Part shown: in pieces, positions 10,075 to 16,827 of the stretch
Position numbering within the stretch: position 1 is the stretch's first letter
Layout: the number at the start of each line of letters is the position of its first letter
NCBI GenBank assembly: GCA_963974445.1
Contig: CAXBDI010000081.1
Coordinates: forward strand, 1-18,475
Direction: 5' to 3'
DNA length: 18,475 nucleotides
Source of the DNA: JACKII01 sp963974445
GTDB taxonomy: Bacteria; Pseudomonadota; Alphaproteobacteria; Bin95
The notes under the pieces: model-generated
The model's database searches: none
Seen by the model: the letters and a program-made list of their open reading frames with translations, nothing else
Told to the model about the DNA's origin: nothing
Translations under genes and position numbers: made by a program

Positions 10075-10488
10075 TTAACCGGCCAATCGGAAATACGGCA
10101 AAACCCAATCGCCCGTCGCCGCGCCAAACACCACCTCCACCGGCAACCCAAGCTTCAAATCCTCGATCTTGGCATCCAGCAACTGCGTCTGAATGCGCAC
10201 ACCTTCCTCCAGATCGACGGTGGCGAGGATATACGGAATATCCGCCTTGAAGCCGAAATGGAAGGGATGGTGCGTCTCGGTCCAGCTATAGAGTGTGCCG
10301 CGGCCGCTCGCCTCGGTCCAATGGCATTCCATCGAATGGCACTTCTCGCACATTGGTCGCGGATAATGCCGGATCGTGCCGCAGTCGGAGCAGGTTTGCA
10401 GCATCAGCCGCCGCTCCTTCAGCCCATCCCAGAACGGCTGCGAGTCGATGGAGGGTTCCGGCAAAGGCTTCAGGTACTCTTCCACCAT
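10075..10488 (-). CDS. DUF35 zinc-ribbon/OB-fold protein, partner of the adjacent thiolase-like protein
   Basis: A 137-residue protein with the DUF35 layout. An N-terminal helix (FWDGLKERRLMLQTC) leads into a rubredoxin-like zinc ribbon with C33, C36, C47 and C50 (CSDCG and MCEKC). An OB-fold follows, from about residue 62 (GRGTLYSWTETHHPF...YILATVDLEEGVRIQTQLLD). Family members bind thiolase-fold proteins and help hold acyl-CoA substrates; in steroid side-chain degradation a DUF35 domain is required by the aldolase Ltp2. Here the ATG lies 2 nt after the stop of the upstream thiolase gene, which points to translational coupling and a physical complex. The substrate is unknown. AAGGCGG inside the thiolase end could serve as ribosome site. 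Confidence 0.9.
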   Translation of the reverse strand: MVEEYLKPLPEPSIDSQPFWDGLKERRLMLQTCSDCGTIRHYPRPMCEKCHSMECHWTEASGRGTLYSWTETHHPFHFGFKADIPYILATVDLEEGVRIQTQLLDAKIEDLKLGLPVEVVFGAATGDWVLPYFRLAG

Positions 10489-10490
10489 AA

Positions 10491-11645
10491 TCAGGCCGCC
10501 TTCTGCATGATCGCGACCGAGCCGTCGCCGAGGTCGCCATAGCCGGTCACCAGCCCGACCTCCGCGTCCTTCACTTGCGCCTTGCCGCCTTCGCCGCGCA
10601 ACTGCCGCACCAATTCGTAGACGTGGTTCATGCCGGCGATATGCGCCTGGCTCAGCAGCCCGCCATGGGTATTGATCGGCAGTTCACCGCCAAGCCGGAT
10701 GCGGCCGCCCTCGACGAACGGCCCGCCCTCGCCTTTCTCGCAGAAGCCCAGGTCTTCGATCTCGGCGATCACCATGCCGGTGAAGCAGTCGTAGATCTGA
10801 GCGACGTCGATATCCTTATGCTTGACGCCGGCCATCTCGAAGGCGCGCGGAGCGGCCTTGGCAAGGCCAAGCTCCAGCATATCCGGGCGTTGCGTGATGG
10901 TGCTGGGCGAGTCCGGATGCCCCTCCGCCACGCCCAGGATGGTGACGGGCGCGCGCGTGTCCCGGGCGTATTCGGCGCTGCTGACCACGACGGCGGTGCC
11001 GCCATCGCTCTCCAGGCAGCAGTCGAACAGGCGGTAGGGGTCGGAGATCATACGCGAATTGTGGTGATCCTCCACCGTCAGCGGCTGCTTCATGATGGCG
11101 TTGTCGTTCAGCATGGCGTGGTTGCGCATGGCGACCGCGATCTCGGCGAACTGGTCCGGGTTGGTGCCGTAAAGCTCCATATGCCGGCGGATCATCGGTG
11201 CGTAGAGTTGCGCCGGAGCGAACGCGCCGACCGGGTTCTCGAACTCGGCGATCTGGCGGAATTGCGGCATGGCGGCCAGCCGTGTCGTCACCCGCGCATC
11301 GGAATAGCCGCGCCGGCCCAGCACCACCAGCACGTGATTGCACACACCGGCGGCGATCACCGCGGCGGCGCATTGCAGGGCTGCGACAGGGCTTGCTCCA
11401 CCCAAGGGCGTCTGCGCCGAGAAGCGCACATCGGTCAGACCGAGGCCAGCCATCACCTCCTCCGCCACCGGGCCGAGCGAATAGGGGATGATGCCGTCGA
11501 TCTGATTTGGCTTCAGGCCGGCGTCGCAGATCGCCTTAATCGAGGCCTCCAGCATCAGGCCAATGGAACTCTTGTCGGTGCCGCGCGAGTATTTGGTCTC
11601 GCCGATGCCGGTAACGGCGGTTTTGCCGTTGAGACTGTCAGGCAT
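10491..11645 (-). CDS. Thiolase-superfamily (SCP2/Ltp-type) protein lacking the usual nucleophilic cysteine
   Basis: A 384-residue thiolase-fold protein, usually annotated acetyl-CoA acetyltransferase. The N-terminal half begins KTAVTGIGETKYSRG. At the place where thiolases carry the nucleophilic Cys (near residue 84) the sequence is GGASPVAALQCAA; I align G/A/S there, with C92 too late. Later motifs resemble the Ltp2 aldolase group: IYDCFTGMVIAEIEDLGFC with Y285, KGEGGPFVEGG, and NTHGGLLSQAHIAGMNH with H327. A retro-aldolase or another non-thiolytic reaction on a CoA thioester is therefore possible, but this is inference. The start is supported by GGAGGAA about 9 nt before the ATG. The gene is followed after 2 nt by its DUF35 partner. 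The substrate cannot be told from sequence. Confidence 0.88.
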   Translation of the reverse strand: MPDSLNGKTAVTGIGETKYSRGTDKSSIGLMLEASIKAICDAGLKPNQIDGIIPYSLGPVAEEVMAGLGLTDVRFSAQTPLGGASPVAALQCAAAVIAAGVCNHVLVVLGRRGYSDARVTTRLAAMPQFRQIAEFENPVGAFAPAQLYAPMIRRHMELYGTNPDQFAEIAVAMRNHAMLNDNAIMKQPLTVEDHHNSRMISDPYRLFDCCLESDGGTAVVVSSAEYARDTRAPVTILGVAEGHPDSPSTITQRPDMLELGLAKAAPRAFEMAGVKHKDIDVAQIYDCFTGMVIAEIEDLGFCEKGEGGPFVEGGRIRLGGELPINTHGGLLSQAHIAGMNHVYELVRQLRGEGGKAQVKDAEVGLVTGYGDLGDGSVAIMQKAA

Positions 11646-11765
11646 GGCTGGTGTTCCTCCGGTGGGGGCGGGAGCGTTTTCGTGGAAGCTTAGCGCATCG
11701 GCTGGGGATTTCGACGGAAAACTGCGGAGGGGTCGCTCGTGATGAAGGCCTTATCTCTATTTTCG

Positions 11766-11852
11766 TCCTGAGTAGGCCCGAAGGGCTGTATCGAAGGGCG
11801 AGCGAACACGGCAAGCCCCTCCTTTGATACGCGGCTGCGCCGCTACTCAGGA
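11766..11852. repeat. Compound palindromic repeat of two inverted REP-like units
   Basis: The outer arms TCCTGAGTAG (11766-11775) and CTACTCAGGA (11843-11852) are exact reverse complements. Inner arms TATCGAAGG (11789-11797) and CCTTTGATA (11821-11829) match with one change. Each half has its own small GC hairpin between the arms: GCCCGAAGGGC (11776-11786) on the left and GCGGCTGCGCCGC (11831-11843) on the right. The whole could fold as one long hairpin or two short ones. The layout resembles REP/BIME or MITE-like intergenic elements. Confidence 0.75.
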
Positions 11853-11891
11853 TGAGATGGCGTAGGAATGAGGGCTTTATCGCACCCGCTC

Positions 11892-11912
11892 ACCCTGAGC
11901 CTGTCGAAGGGT
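11892..11912. repeat. Short dispersed palindrome related to the adjacent compound repeat
   Basis: ACCCTGAGCCTGTC followed by GAAGGGT forms ACCCT/AGGGT arms and keeps CCTGAG and TCGAAGG, the two ends of one half of the neighbouring element, without the internal hairpin. It lies 14 bases past the stop of the nitronate monooxygenase-like gene and could protect or end that transcript. Confidence 0.65.
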
Positions 11913-11926
11913 CGGTCTATCCAGCG

Positions 11927-13057
11927 TCACTCCCCGCCCAAATCCAACTTGCCCAGCCGTTCCAGCGTATCGGCCAGTTCAACCTGCATGTCGTACATCA
12001 CCTGGCGCACCGTGGTTTCCTCCGTCATCGTGCCGACCACTTGCCCGGCGGGGAAGGAATAGAGGTCGGCCCGCTCCGCCCGGATCACCCTGGCCGTCAT
12101 CTCGTTGAACAGGATGCCTTGCAGCGGCGGGTCAAGATAGGCCGGCGCGCCCGGCTGCTCCCATGCTTCGGAGAGGCGGGAGCGCAGCATGCGCACCGTC
12201 TTGCCAGTGCGGCAGCGGCGGCGGACGGCGTCCTCGGTTTCGGCTGCGAAGTAGACGGATTTCTCGAACGGCGTCAGCTCGCTTTCGCGGGTGCCGAGCC
12301 AGACGGTGCCGCACCACACCCCCTCCGCCCCCAGCGCCAGAGCCGCCGCGATCTGGCTGCCGCGGGCAAAGCCGCCGGCGGCGATCACCGGGATCTCGCC
12401 GCCCAGCGCGTCGATCACCTGCGGCACCAACACCAGGGTAGAAATTTCGCCGGTGTGGCCACCGGCCTCCGTACCCTGGGCGATCACCATGTCGACTCCG
12501 GCGGTCTTGTGGCGGGCCGCGTGCTTGGCGCGGCCGCACATGGCCCCAATAGTAATGTCTTTCGCCCGCAATTTCTCGACTACGTCCGCTGGCGGCGGGC
12601 CGAGTGCGCTGACTACCAGCCGCACCTGCGGATGGCGCAGCACCACGTCCACCAGCCGGCGCGCGCCATCCGGAGTCATCGCGCCGCGGCCGGTGATGAT
12701 CTCCTCATTGATGCGCTTGCGCTCGTCGTCAGGCAGTTCCGGCACGCCTTCATCCGCTAAAATCTTCGCCATGAAGGCTTTGTGTTCGTCCGGGATCAGG
12801 TCGTGCAGATCGACCTTGCCATGCCCGGCCTCGGCCTCGCGGTCGTATTTGCCGGGGATGATGACGTCGACGCCATAGGGCCGGCCTTCTGTGTGGCTGT
12901 CGATCCAGGCGAGTTCGATCTCCAACCGCTCCGGGCTGAAGGTCGAAGCGCCGAGCACGCCAAAACCGCCGGCCTTGCTCACCTCAACCACCACGTCGCG
13001 GCAGTGGGAGAACGCGAAGATCGGCACGTCGAAGCCAAGCCTTTGGCGCAAATTCAT
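11927..13057 (-). CDS. Nitronate monooxygenase-like flavoprotein (2-nitropropane dioxygenase family)
   Basis: A 376-residue FMN-dependent TIM-barrel protein of the NPD/nitronate monooxygenase family. Proven members oxidise alkyl nitronates; many relatives have unknown substrates and some are enoyl-reductase-like. The N-terminus MNLRQRLGFDVPIFAFSHC fits the first strand, followed by VSKAGGFGVLGAS. The flavin-binding region carries VIAQGTEAGGHTGE, IPVIAAGGFARGSQIAAAL and GAEGVWCGTVWLGTRES. A roughly 50-residue insert near residues 70-120 (KYDREAEAG...INEEIITGRG) separates the two parts and is characteristic of a subgroup rather than of the classical enzyme. AAGGA lies before the ATG. The start is 10 nt after the amidohydrolase stop, so these two form a unit. 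The actual substrate is unknown. Confidence 0.9.
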   Translation of the reverse strand: MNLRQRLGFDVPIFAFSHCRDVVVEVSKAGGFGVLGASTFSPERLEIELAWIDSHTEGRPYGVDVIIPGKYDREAEAGHGKVDLHDLIPDEHKAFMAKILADEGVPELPDDERKRINEEIITGRGAMTPDGARRLVDVVLRHPQVRLVVSALGPPPADVVEKLRAKDITIGAMCGRAKHAARHKTAGVDMVIAQGTEAGGHTGEISTLVLVPQVIDALGGEIPVIAAGGFARGSQIAAALALGAEGVWCGTVWLGTRESELTPFEKSVYFAAETEDAVRRRCRTGKTVRMLRSRLSEAWEQPGAPAYLDPPLQGILFNEMTARVIRAERADLYSFPAGQVVGTMTEETTVRQVMYDMQVELADTLERLGKLDLGGE

Positions 13058-13067
13058 GGCTAATTCC

Positions 13068-14351
13068 TTACTCCGCCGCCACCAGGTGCGCTGCTGCAGC
13101 GGGCGAGCCGGCGCGCGGGTCCTTGTAGAGCACGCCGTCCTTCATGATCATCGCCAGGTTCTTGCGATGTTGCAGGATGGAGACGTCGGCGGTCGGGTCG
13201 CCCTTCACCAGCAACAGGTCGGCGAGCTTGCCGTCGGCAATCGTGCCCAACTCGTCCGCCCGGCCCATCAGGTCCTGCCCGACGATGGTGGCGCAGCGCA
13301 GGGCCTCTGCCGTCGAATAGCCGAAATACTCGACGAAGTGGCTGATGTCGCGGGCGTTCATGCCCATCGGCGTCGCGGCAAAGCCATAGTCGCCGCCGAT
13401 GACATTGCGGATGCCGCGTTTGCGCACCTCGTGATAGGTGGCGCAGCATTGATCGAACTTACGGTAGAGGTCGAATTTCTCGCAGATTTCCGGGGTCACG
13501 CCAAAGCGATCGCCATCCTTGACGTTGTTGTGCACCAGACCGAAGGCGGGGCCGACGAACACCCGATCCTTGGCCGCCTCCAGCATGTCCAGGGCCTCTT
13601 CATCCGCGAAATCGCAGTGATAGATGCAGTCGACGCCATGGCGCACCGACATCTTCACGCTCTCCGACGAGCGGGCGTGGCTGGCGACCTTCAGGCCGTG
13701 CGCCTTGGCCACCTCCATGAAGGCGGCCAGTTCCGTGTCGGTCAGCGGCGTGATCTCCGCCCGGGCCGAGGCGACGAACTGGTCGCCCGAGACGTTGATC
13801 TTCAGCACATCGACGCCGTCGCGCACGCACTCGCGGGCGATCCGGCGCAACTCGTCCGGTCCGTCGCCAACCAGGCCGAAACTTTCCTGGTAGAGGTGCC
13901 GCAGCCGGGCGTCGCCCAGGCCGGCGGTCACTGTGATCTCCGGGCTGGCGGCCAACATGCGCGGACCGACGATCAGCCCGCTGTCGATGGCGTTGCGGGC
14001 CGTCACGCCCAGCATCGGCTTGGCCGACGCTGCTTCGAAGATCGAGGTGAAACCGTGCTCCAGCAACAGGCGGCAGTTGGCGGCGGTCAGCAGCATGTGC
14101 TGCTCCGGCCCGATGACGCCCAATTCCTCCGGCGCGCCGACCCCGGTAAAGCTCGGGTGGCAATGCCCCTCCACCATGCCTGGCATCAGCGTCATGCCGG
14201 TGGCGTCGATCACGTCGGCGCCCGCCGCATCCAGCGTCGCATTGCGGGCGACCGTCTTGATGCGGTTGCCCTCGATCAGGACCGAGGCCGGGTAACGCTT
14301 GTCCTCGATAGCGTCCCACACCTCGGCGTTTTCGATCAGGATGCGTTGCAT
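13068..14351 (-). CDS. Amidohydrolase-family metalloenzyme
   Basis: A 427-residue cytosolic hydrolase of the amidohydrolase superfamily, in the imidazolonepropionase/prolidase-like branch. A small beta-domain (residues 1-55) leads into the barrel at PGMVEGHCHP with metal ligands H63 and H65. The remaining ligands can be placed as K184 (DVLKINVSG, the likely carboxylated bridging lysine), H225 (VASHARSS), H245 (IYHCDF) and D321 (GGDYG). This is a complete binuclear set, so the enzyme should be active. The C-terminus returns to the beta-domain with GTIADGKLADLLLVKGDP. GGGAG stands before the ATG, and a 13-base palindrome lies 22 bases upstream. It is the first gene of the pair with the nitronate monooxygenase-like protein. 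The substrate, probably an amide, ester or cyclic compound, cannot be named. Confidence 0.92.
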   Translation of the reverse strand: MQRILIENAEVWDAIEDKRYPASVLIEGNRIKTVARNATLDAAGADVIDATGMTLMPGMVEGHCHPSFTGVGAPEELGVIGPEQHMLLTAANCRLLLEHGFTSIFEAASAKPMLGVTARNAIDSGLIVGPRMLAASPEITVTAGLGDARLRHLYQESFGLVGDGPDELRRIARECVRDGVDVLKINVSGDQFVASARAEITPLTDTELAAFMEVAKAHGLKVASHARSSESVKMSVRHGVDCIYHCDFADEEALDMLEAAKDRVFVGPAFGLVHNNVKDGDRFGVTPEICEKFDLYRKFDQCCATYHEVRKRGIRNVIGGDYGFAATPMGMNARDISHFVEYFGYSTAEALRCATIVGQDLMGRADELGTIADGKLADLLLVKGDPTADVSILQHRKNLAMIMKDGVLYKDPRAGSPAAAAHLVAAE

Positions 14352-14372
14352 GGGGCGTCTCCCTTTGGCTCA

Positions 14373-14385
14373 GCCAAGTCTTGGC
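14373..14385. promoter_or_regulatory. Possible operator upstream of the amidohydrolase gene
   Basis: GCCAAGTCTTGGC is a perfect inverted repeat of 6-base arms about a single T, placed 22-34 bases before the amidohydrolase ATG. This position suits repressor binding or a leader hairpin. No regulator gene is present nearby, so the assignment is tentative. Confidence 0.35.
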
Positions 14386-14502
14386 AGTTTTCAAGCAACA
14401 GCATAGGGCGCAGCGGCGGTGGCGCAACGGTCCACATCTTTACCTTGCCGCGGCGGCCATCTGGCGTCGCAGTCTATTCAGACATCGCAATCGAACCCCA
14501 AG

Positions 14503-14673
14503 GCGGACATCCATCAGGGTCTGATGGATCAAATCGTGGTTTACAAGATCGACCGGCTGACTCGGTCCTTGGCCGACTTTGCCAAAACCGTTGATCGATT
14601 GGAGAGTGCCGACGCGTCCTTTGTCTCCGTCAACCAATCCTTCCGACCGGAACTACGCCGCAATCGGGGTTAG
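14503..14673 (+). pseudogene. Fragment of a serine site-specific recombinase
   Basis: From 14503 the frame reads ADIHQGLMDQIVVYKIDRL, then TRSLADFAK, and SADASFVSVNQSF up to 14643. This matches the resolvase-domain segment of serine recombinases (ADI.AG.ID.VVVYKIDRLTRSLADFAK...FVSVTQSFNT). The N-terminal part with the catalytic serine and everything after the QSF motif (the TTTSMGRL... helix and the DNA-binding region) are missing; the tail RPELRRNRG is unrelated. About 47 codons of the family's several hundred remain, so it cannot be functional. An ATG at 14524 is not expected to start a real gene. It lies 39-70 bases beyond the 3' end of tRNA-Gln, a typical place for element debris. Confidence 0.8.
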
Positions 14674-14711
14674 CTTTCGATGTCAGAAGTATAGGCACTT
14701 TAAGGAATGGC

Positions 14712-14785
14712 TGGCTGGGGAACCTGGATTCGAACCAGGGCTGCCGGAGTCAGAGTCCGGAGTTCTACCGCTAAACTATTCCCCA
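14712..14785 (-). tRNA. tRNA-Gln (anticodon CUG), CCA encoded
   Basis: On the minus strand the sequence folds as a cloverleaf. The acceptor arm TGGGGAA pairs with TTCCCCA, with G at the discriminator position followed by an encoded CCA. The D arm is GTTTAGCGGTAGAAC. The anticodon arm CCGGA/TCCGG has loop CTCTGAC, giving anticodon CTG (reads CAG, glutamine). The T arm CCTGG/CCAGG has loop TTCGAAT. The U1-A72 start is typical of tRNA-Gln. The recombinase remnant lies just past its 3' end. Confidence 0.96.
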
Positions 14786-14962
14786 TTCGATGCCTGAATG
14801 GTGTCAGGCTCGGAGCGAGCGCGCCCTTTAGCATGCTGTGGATACATTGCCTAGTCCTTTCGCTTAGCAGACGTCTAGCGGCTGGCGCTGGCGGGCAAAT
14901 CGGCGTATGGTATTGATTAATGAGCGCAGCAGCGACCGGTTCGGTCGCAACGGGAGGCTGCC
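14786..14962. other. Region between tRNA-Gln and ppx, with promoters expected on both strands
   Basis: This 177-base gap must hold the leftward tRNA promoter and a rightward promoter for the phosphatase gene. I cannot identify either with confidence. A perfect hairpin, GCCTGA (14792-14797) and TCAGGC (14804-14809) with a 6-base loop, lies 6 bases outside the tRNA 5' end and would be in the precursor's 5' leader. An 8-base palindrome AGACGTCT lies near 14869-14876. Confidence 0.5.
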
Positions 14963-16009
14963 GTGGGATTCGTAGATACCCGACCGAAGCGCTTTGCTGG
15001 GAGCAAAGGGCGACGGGGGGGAATTGGGGACGAGCCGGTGTATGCCGCTCTCGACCTCGGTACTAACAATTGCCGCCTGCTTGTGGCGTTGCCTGCAATC
15101 GAAGGATTTCAGGTCATCGACTCGTTCTCGCGCATCACGCGGCTGGGTGAGGGTTTGCAGTCCACAGGCCGGCTTTCCGACGCTGCGATCGTTCGGACGA
15201 TTTCGGCGTTGCGCATCTGCGCGGGCAAAGTGCGCCGCCATGCACCGCTGCGCGCCCGGTTCGTCGCGACGGAAGCCTGCCGTGGCGCCGCGAACTGCGC
15301 CGATTTCGTCGGCAGGGTCGCCGATCAGACCGGAATAGACCTGGAAATCATTTCTGCCAAAGAGGAGGCACGCCTGGCGGCGCGCGGCTGCGGCCCGCTG
15401 CTGGTGCCGGAACGCCAGTTCGCCCTGGTCTTCGATATCGGCGGCGGTTCGACGGAAGTCACCTGGCTGCGGGTCGGGGAAGGCGGCTGCAAGGGCGAAG
15501 TGATCGACAGCCTGTCGATGCCGTGGGGCGTGGTCCGCATGGCGGAGGAATTCGGCGGGGCGGAGGTCGACCACGAAACCTACGAACTGATGATCGCGAC
15601 CATCCGCGACCTGCTCTGCCGCTTCGAAACCCGGCATGGCATCCGCGGCCATCTGGGCCAGGGCCGGGTGCAGATGATTGGCACCTCGGGCACGGTCACG
15701 ACCATTGCCGGCATTCATTTGGGGCTGGAACGATACCAGCGCGACAAGGTGGACGGACAATTGCTGCATTTCGATCAAATCCGGGAGGCCGTCGATCACC
15801 TGACGACGTTGTCTTTGGCGGATCGCAGCGCCCATCCCTGTATCGGCCCGGACCGTGCCGACCTGGTGTTGCCGGGGTGCGCCATCATGGATGCCATCCT
15901 GCGGGAATGGCCGGTCGGCCGCCTGCGCGTCGCCGACCGCGGCCTGCGCGAGGGCATCCTGTTCAACCTGATCGCCGCTGACCAGGGCCGGAAGTTGGCC
16001 ACAGCGTGA
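14963..16009 (+). CDS. Ppx/GppA-family phosphatase
   Basis: A 348-residue member of the exopolyphosphatase/guanosine pentaphosphate phosphatase family (ASKHA fold), acting on polyphosphate or pppGpp. ATP-binding-fold motifs are clear: AALDLGTNNCRLLV with D31-N36, ATEACRGA with E104 as the likely catalytic glutamate, and FDIGGGSTEV at 158-166. A later MIGTSGTVTTIAG motif and ADRGLREGIL near the C-terminus complete the two core domains. It lacks the extra C-terminal HD-like domain of the roughly 500-residue enterobacterial enzymes, which fits the short form common in alphaproteobacteria. The start is GTG, with GGGAGG at suitable distance. Residues 1-25 before the fold are basic and variable. 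Its stop overlaps the GTG start of rlmE by 4 bases. Which substrate it prefers is unresolved. Confidence 0.93.
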   Translation: MGFVDTRPKRFAGSKGRRGGIGDEPVYAALDLGTNNCRLLVALPAIEGFQVIDSFSRITRLGEGLQSTGRLSDAAIVRTISALRICAGKVRRHAPLRARFVATEACRGAANCADFVGRVADQTGIDLEIISAKEEARLAARGCGPLLVPERQFALVFDIGGGSTEVTWLRVGEGGCKGEVIDSLSMPWGVVRMAEEFGGAEVDHETYELMIATIRDLLCRFETRHGIRGHLGQGRVQMIGTSGTVTTIAGIHLGLERYQRDKVDGQLLHFDQIREAVDHLTTLSLADRSAHPCIGPDRADLVLPGCAIMDAILREWPVGRLRVADRGLREGILFNLIAADQGRKLATA

Positions 16010-16716
16010 GGGGCGCGGGGACCAGCGGCCGCGGGGGCCGCGAACTGACGGAGCGTGTCCGCACCGCGCGCCGGCGCAGCAACTCCTCGACGCGGTGGTT
16101 GCAGCGGCAGTTGAACGACCCCTATGTCGCGGCAGCGAAGCGCGACGGGTATCTTAGCCGGGCCGCCTACAAACTGCTGGAGTTGGACGAGCGGTTCAAG
16201 CTGCTGAAGCGCGGCGCCCGCGTGCTCGACCTTGGTGCGGCGCCTGGTGGCTGGAGCCAGATCGCCGTGCAGCGTATCGGCGGCAGCGGCGAAACCATCG
16301 TTGCAGTTGATATCCTGCCGTTCGGGCCGGTGCCGGGCGTCGATTGCCATGTACTGGACGTCGAGACACCGGATAGCGAACTCCAGATGCAGGAATGGCT
16401 CGGCGGGCCGGCCGATCTGGTGTTGAGCGATATGGCGCCGGCAACGACCGGCCACCAACCGACCGACCAGATCCGCGTGCTGGCGTTGGCGGAGGTCGCC
16501 TATGAGGTCGCACAAACGACTCTGGCGCCAGGCGGCGGATTCGTTGTGAAGCTTTTCCAAGGCGGTGCGGTCGGAGAATTCCTGGCGCAACTCAAGCGGG
16601 ATTTCGCGACCGTGAAACATGCGAAACCGCCGGCCAGCCGTAAGGATTCCTCCGAACTCTACCTTGTGGCGCAGGGCTACCGCGGCACTGTGCGCGGGGC
16701 GGACGACACCTGCTAG
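16006..16716 (+). CDS. rlmE: 23S rRNA (uridine-2'-O)-methyltransferase RlmE (FtsJ/RrmJ)
   Basis: RlmE methylates the 2'-hydroxyl of a uridine in the peptidyl-transferase A-loop of 23S rRNA (U2552 in E. coli) late in 50S assembly. The product has 236 residues. The catalytic K-D-K-E tetrad is complete: K56 in SRAAYKLLELDE, D142 in LSDMAP, K182 in VVKLFQGG and E217 in SSELYLVA. The SAM-binding motif is VLDLGAAPGGWSQ. Compared with the E. coli enzyme the N-terminus carries about 25 extra basic Gly/Arg-rich residues, which may add RNA contacts. The GTG start overlaps the phosphatase stop (GTGA), implying translational coupling; this start is preferred because no later ATG or GTG precedes the conserved domain with a better ribosome site. 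Confidence 0.96.
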   Translation: MRGAGTSGRGGRELTERVRTARRRSNSSTRWLQRQLNDPYVAAAKRDGYLSRAAYKLLELDERFKLLKRGARVLDLGAAPGGWSQIAVQRIGGSGETIVAVDILPFGPVPGVDCHVLDVETPDSELQMQEWLGGPADLVLSDMAPATTGHQPTDQIRVLALAEVAYEVAQTTLAPGGGFVVKLFQGGAVGEFLAQLKRDFATVKHAKPPASRKDSSELYLVAQGYRGTVRGADDTC

Positions 16717-16717
16717 C

Positions 16718-16746
16718 TTGGAACTGTCGCGGCCAGGGTATATAGA
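16718..16746 (+). promoter_or_regulatory. Predicted sigma70-type promoter of guaB
   Basis: TTGGAA (16718-16723) and TATAGA (16741-16746) are 17 bases apart, directly after the rlmE stop. This predicts a start near 16753 and a leader of about 75 bases before guaB. I see no purine-riboswitch-like fold in the leader. Confidence 0.5.
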
Positions 16747-16827
16747 AACGCGTCAACCCAGACTTGCCCGCTTTCCAGCAGCGTTCATTTGCCGTTGCTC
16801 GGGCCGTCGCCTCTGCTGAGGGCTGAC

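Larger units (their letters stand above)
11646..11926. other. Repeat-bearing intergenic region between the thiolase and nitronate monooxygenase genes
   Basis: A 281-base gap. The right two thirds (11742-11912) hold a compound palindrome and a shorter related repeat, both preceded by near-identical 14-base flanks (ATGAAGGCCTTATC at 11742-11755 and ATGAGGGCTTTATC at 11868-11881). The left part (11646-11741) should contain the thiolase promoter, reading leftward, but I cannot pick a convincing -35/-10 pair. Confidence 0.6.

Noticed and set aside
11760..11912. CRISPR-like interpretation of the repeat cluster
   Set aside because: Only two unequal palindromic copies with no regular spacers and no cas genes; better explained as dispersed palindromic elements.
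12891..14594. A 567-codon plus-strand open frame opposite the amidohydrolase gene
   Set aside because: It is antisense to a gene with a complete metal-ligand set and shows no family features; a frame shadow.
14579..14797. Open frame reading through tRNA-Gln
   Set aside because: Its conserved-looking C-terminal residues (EPGFEPGLPESES) are simply the tRNA read as protein, a common spurious annotation.
16789..16827. Upstream TTG start extending GuaB by 13 residues
   Set aside because: TTG start without a ribosome site; the ATG at 16828 has GAGGG at good spacing and fits the family start.
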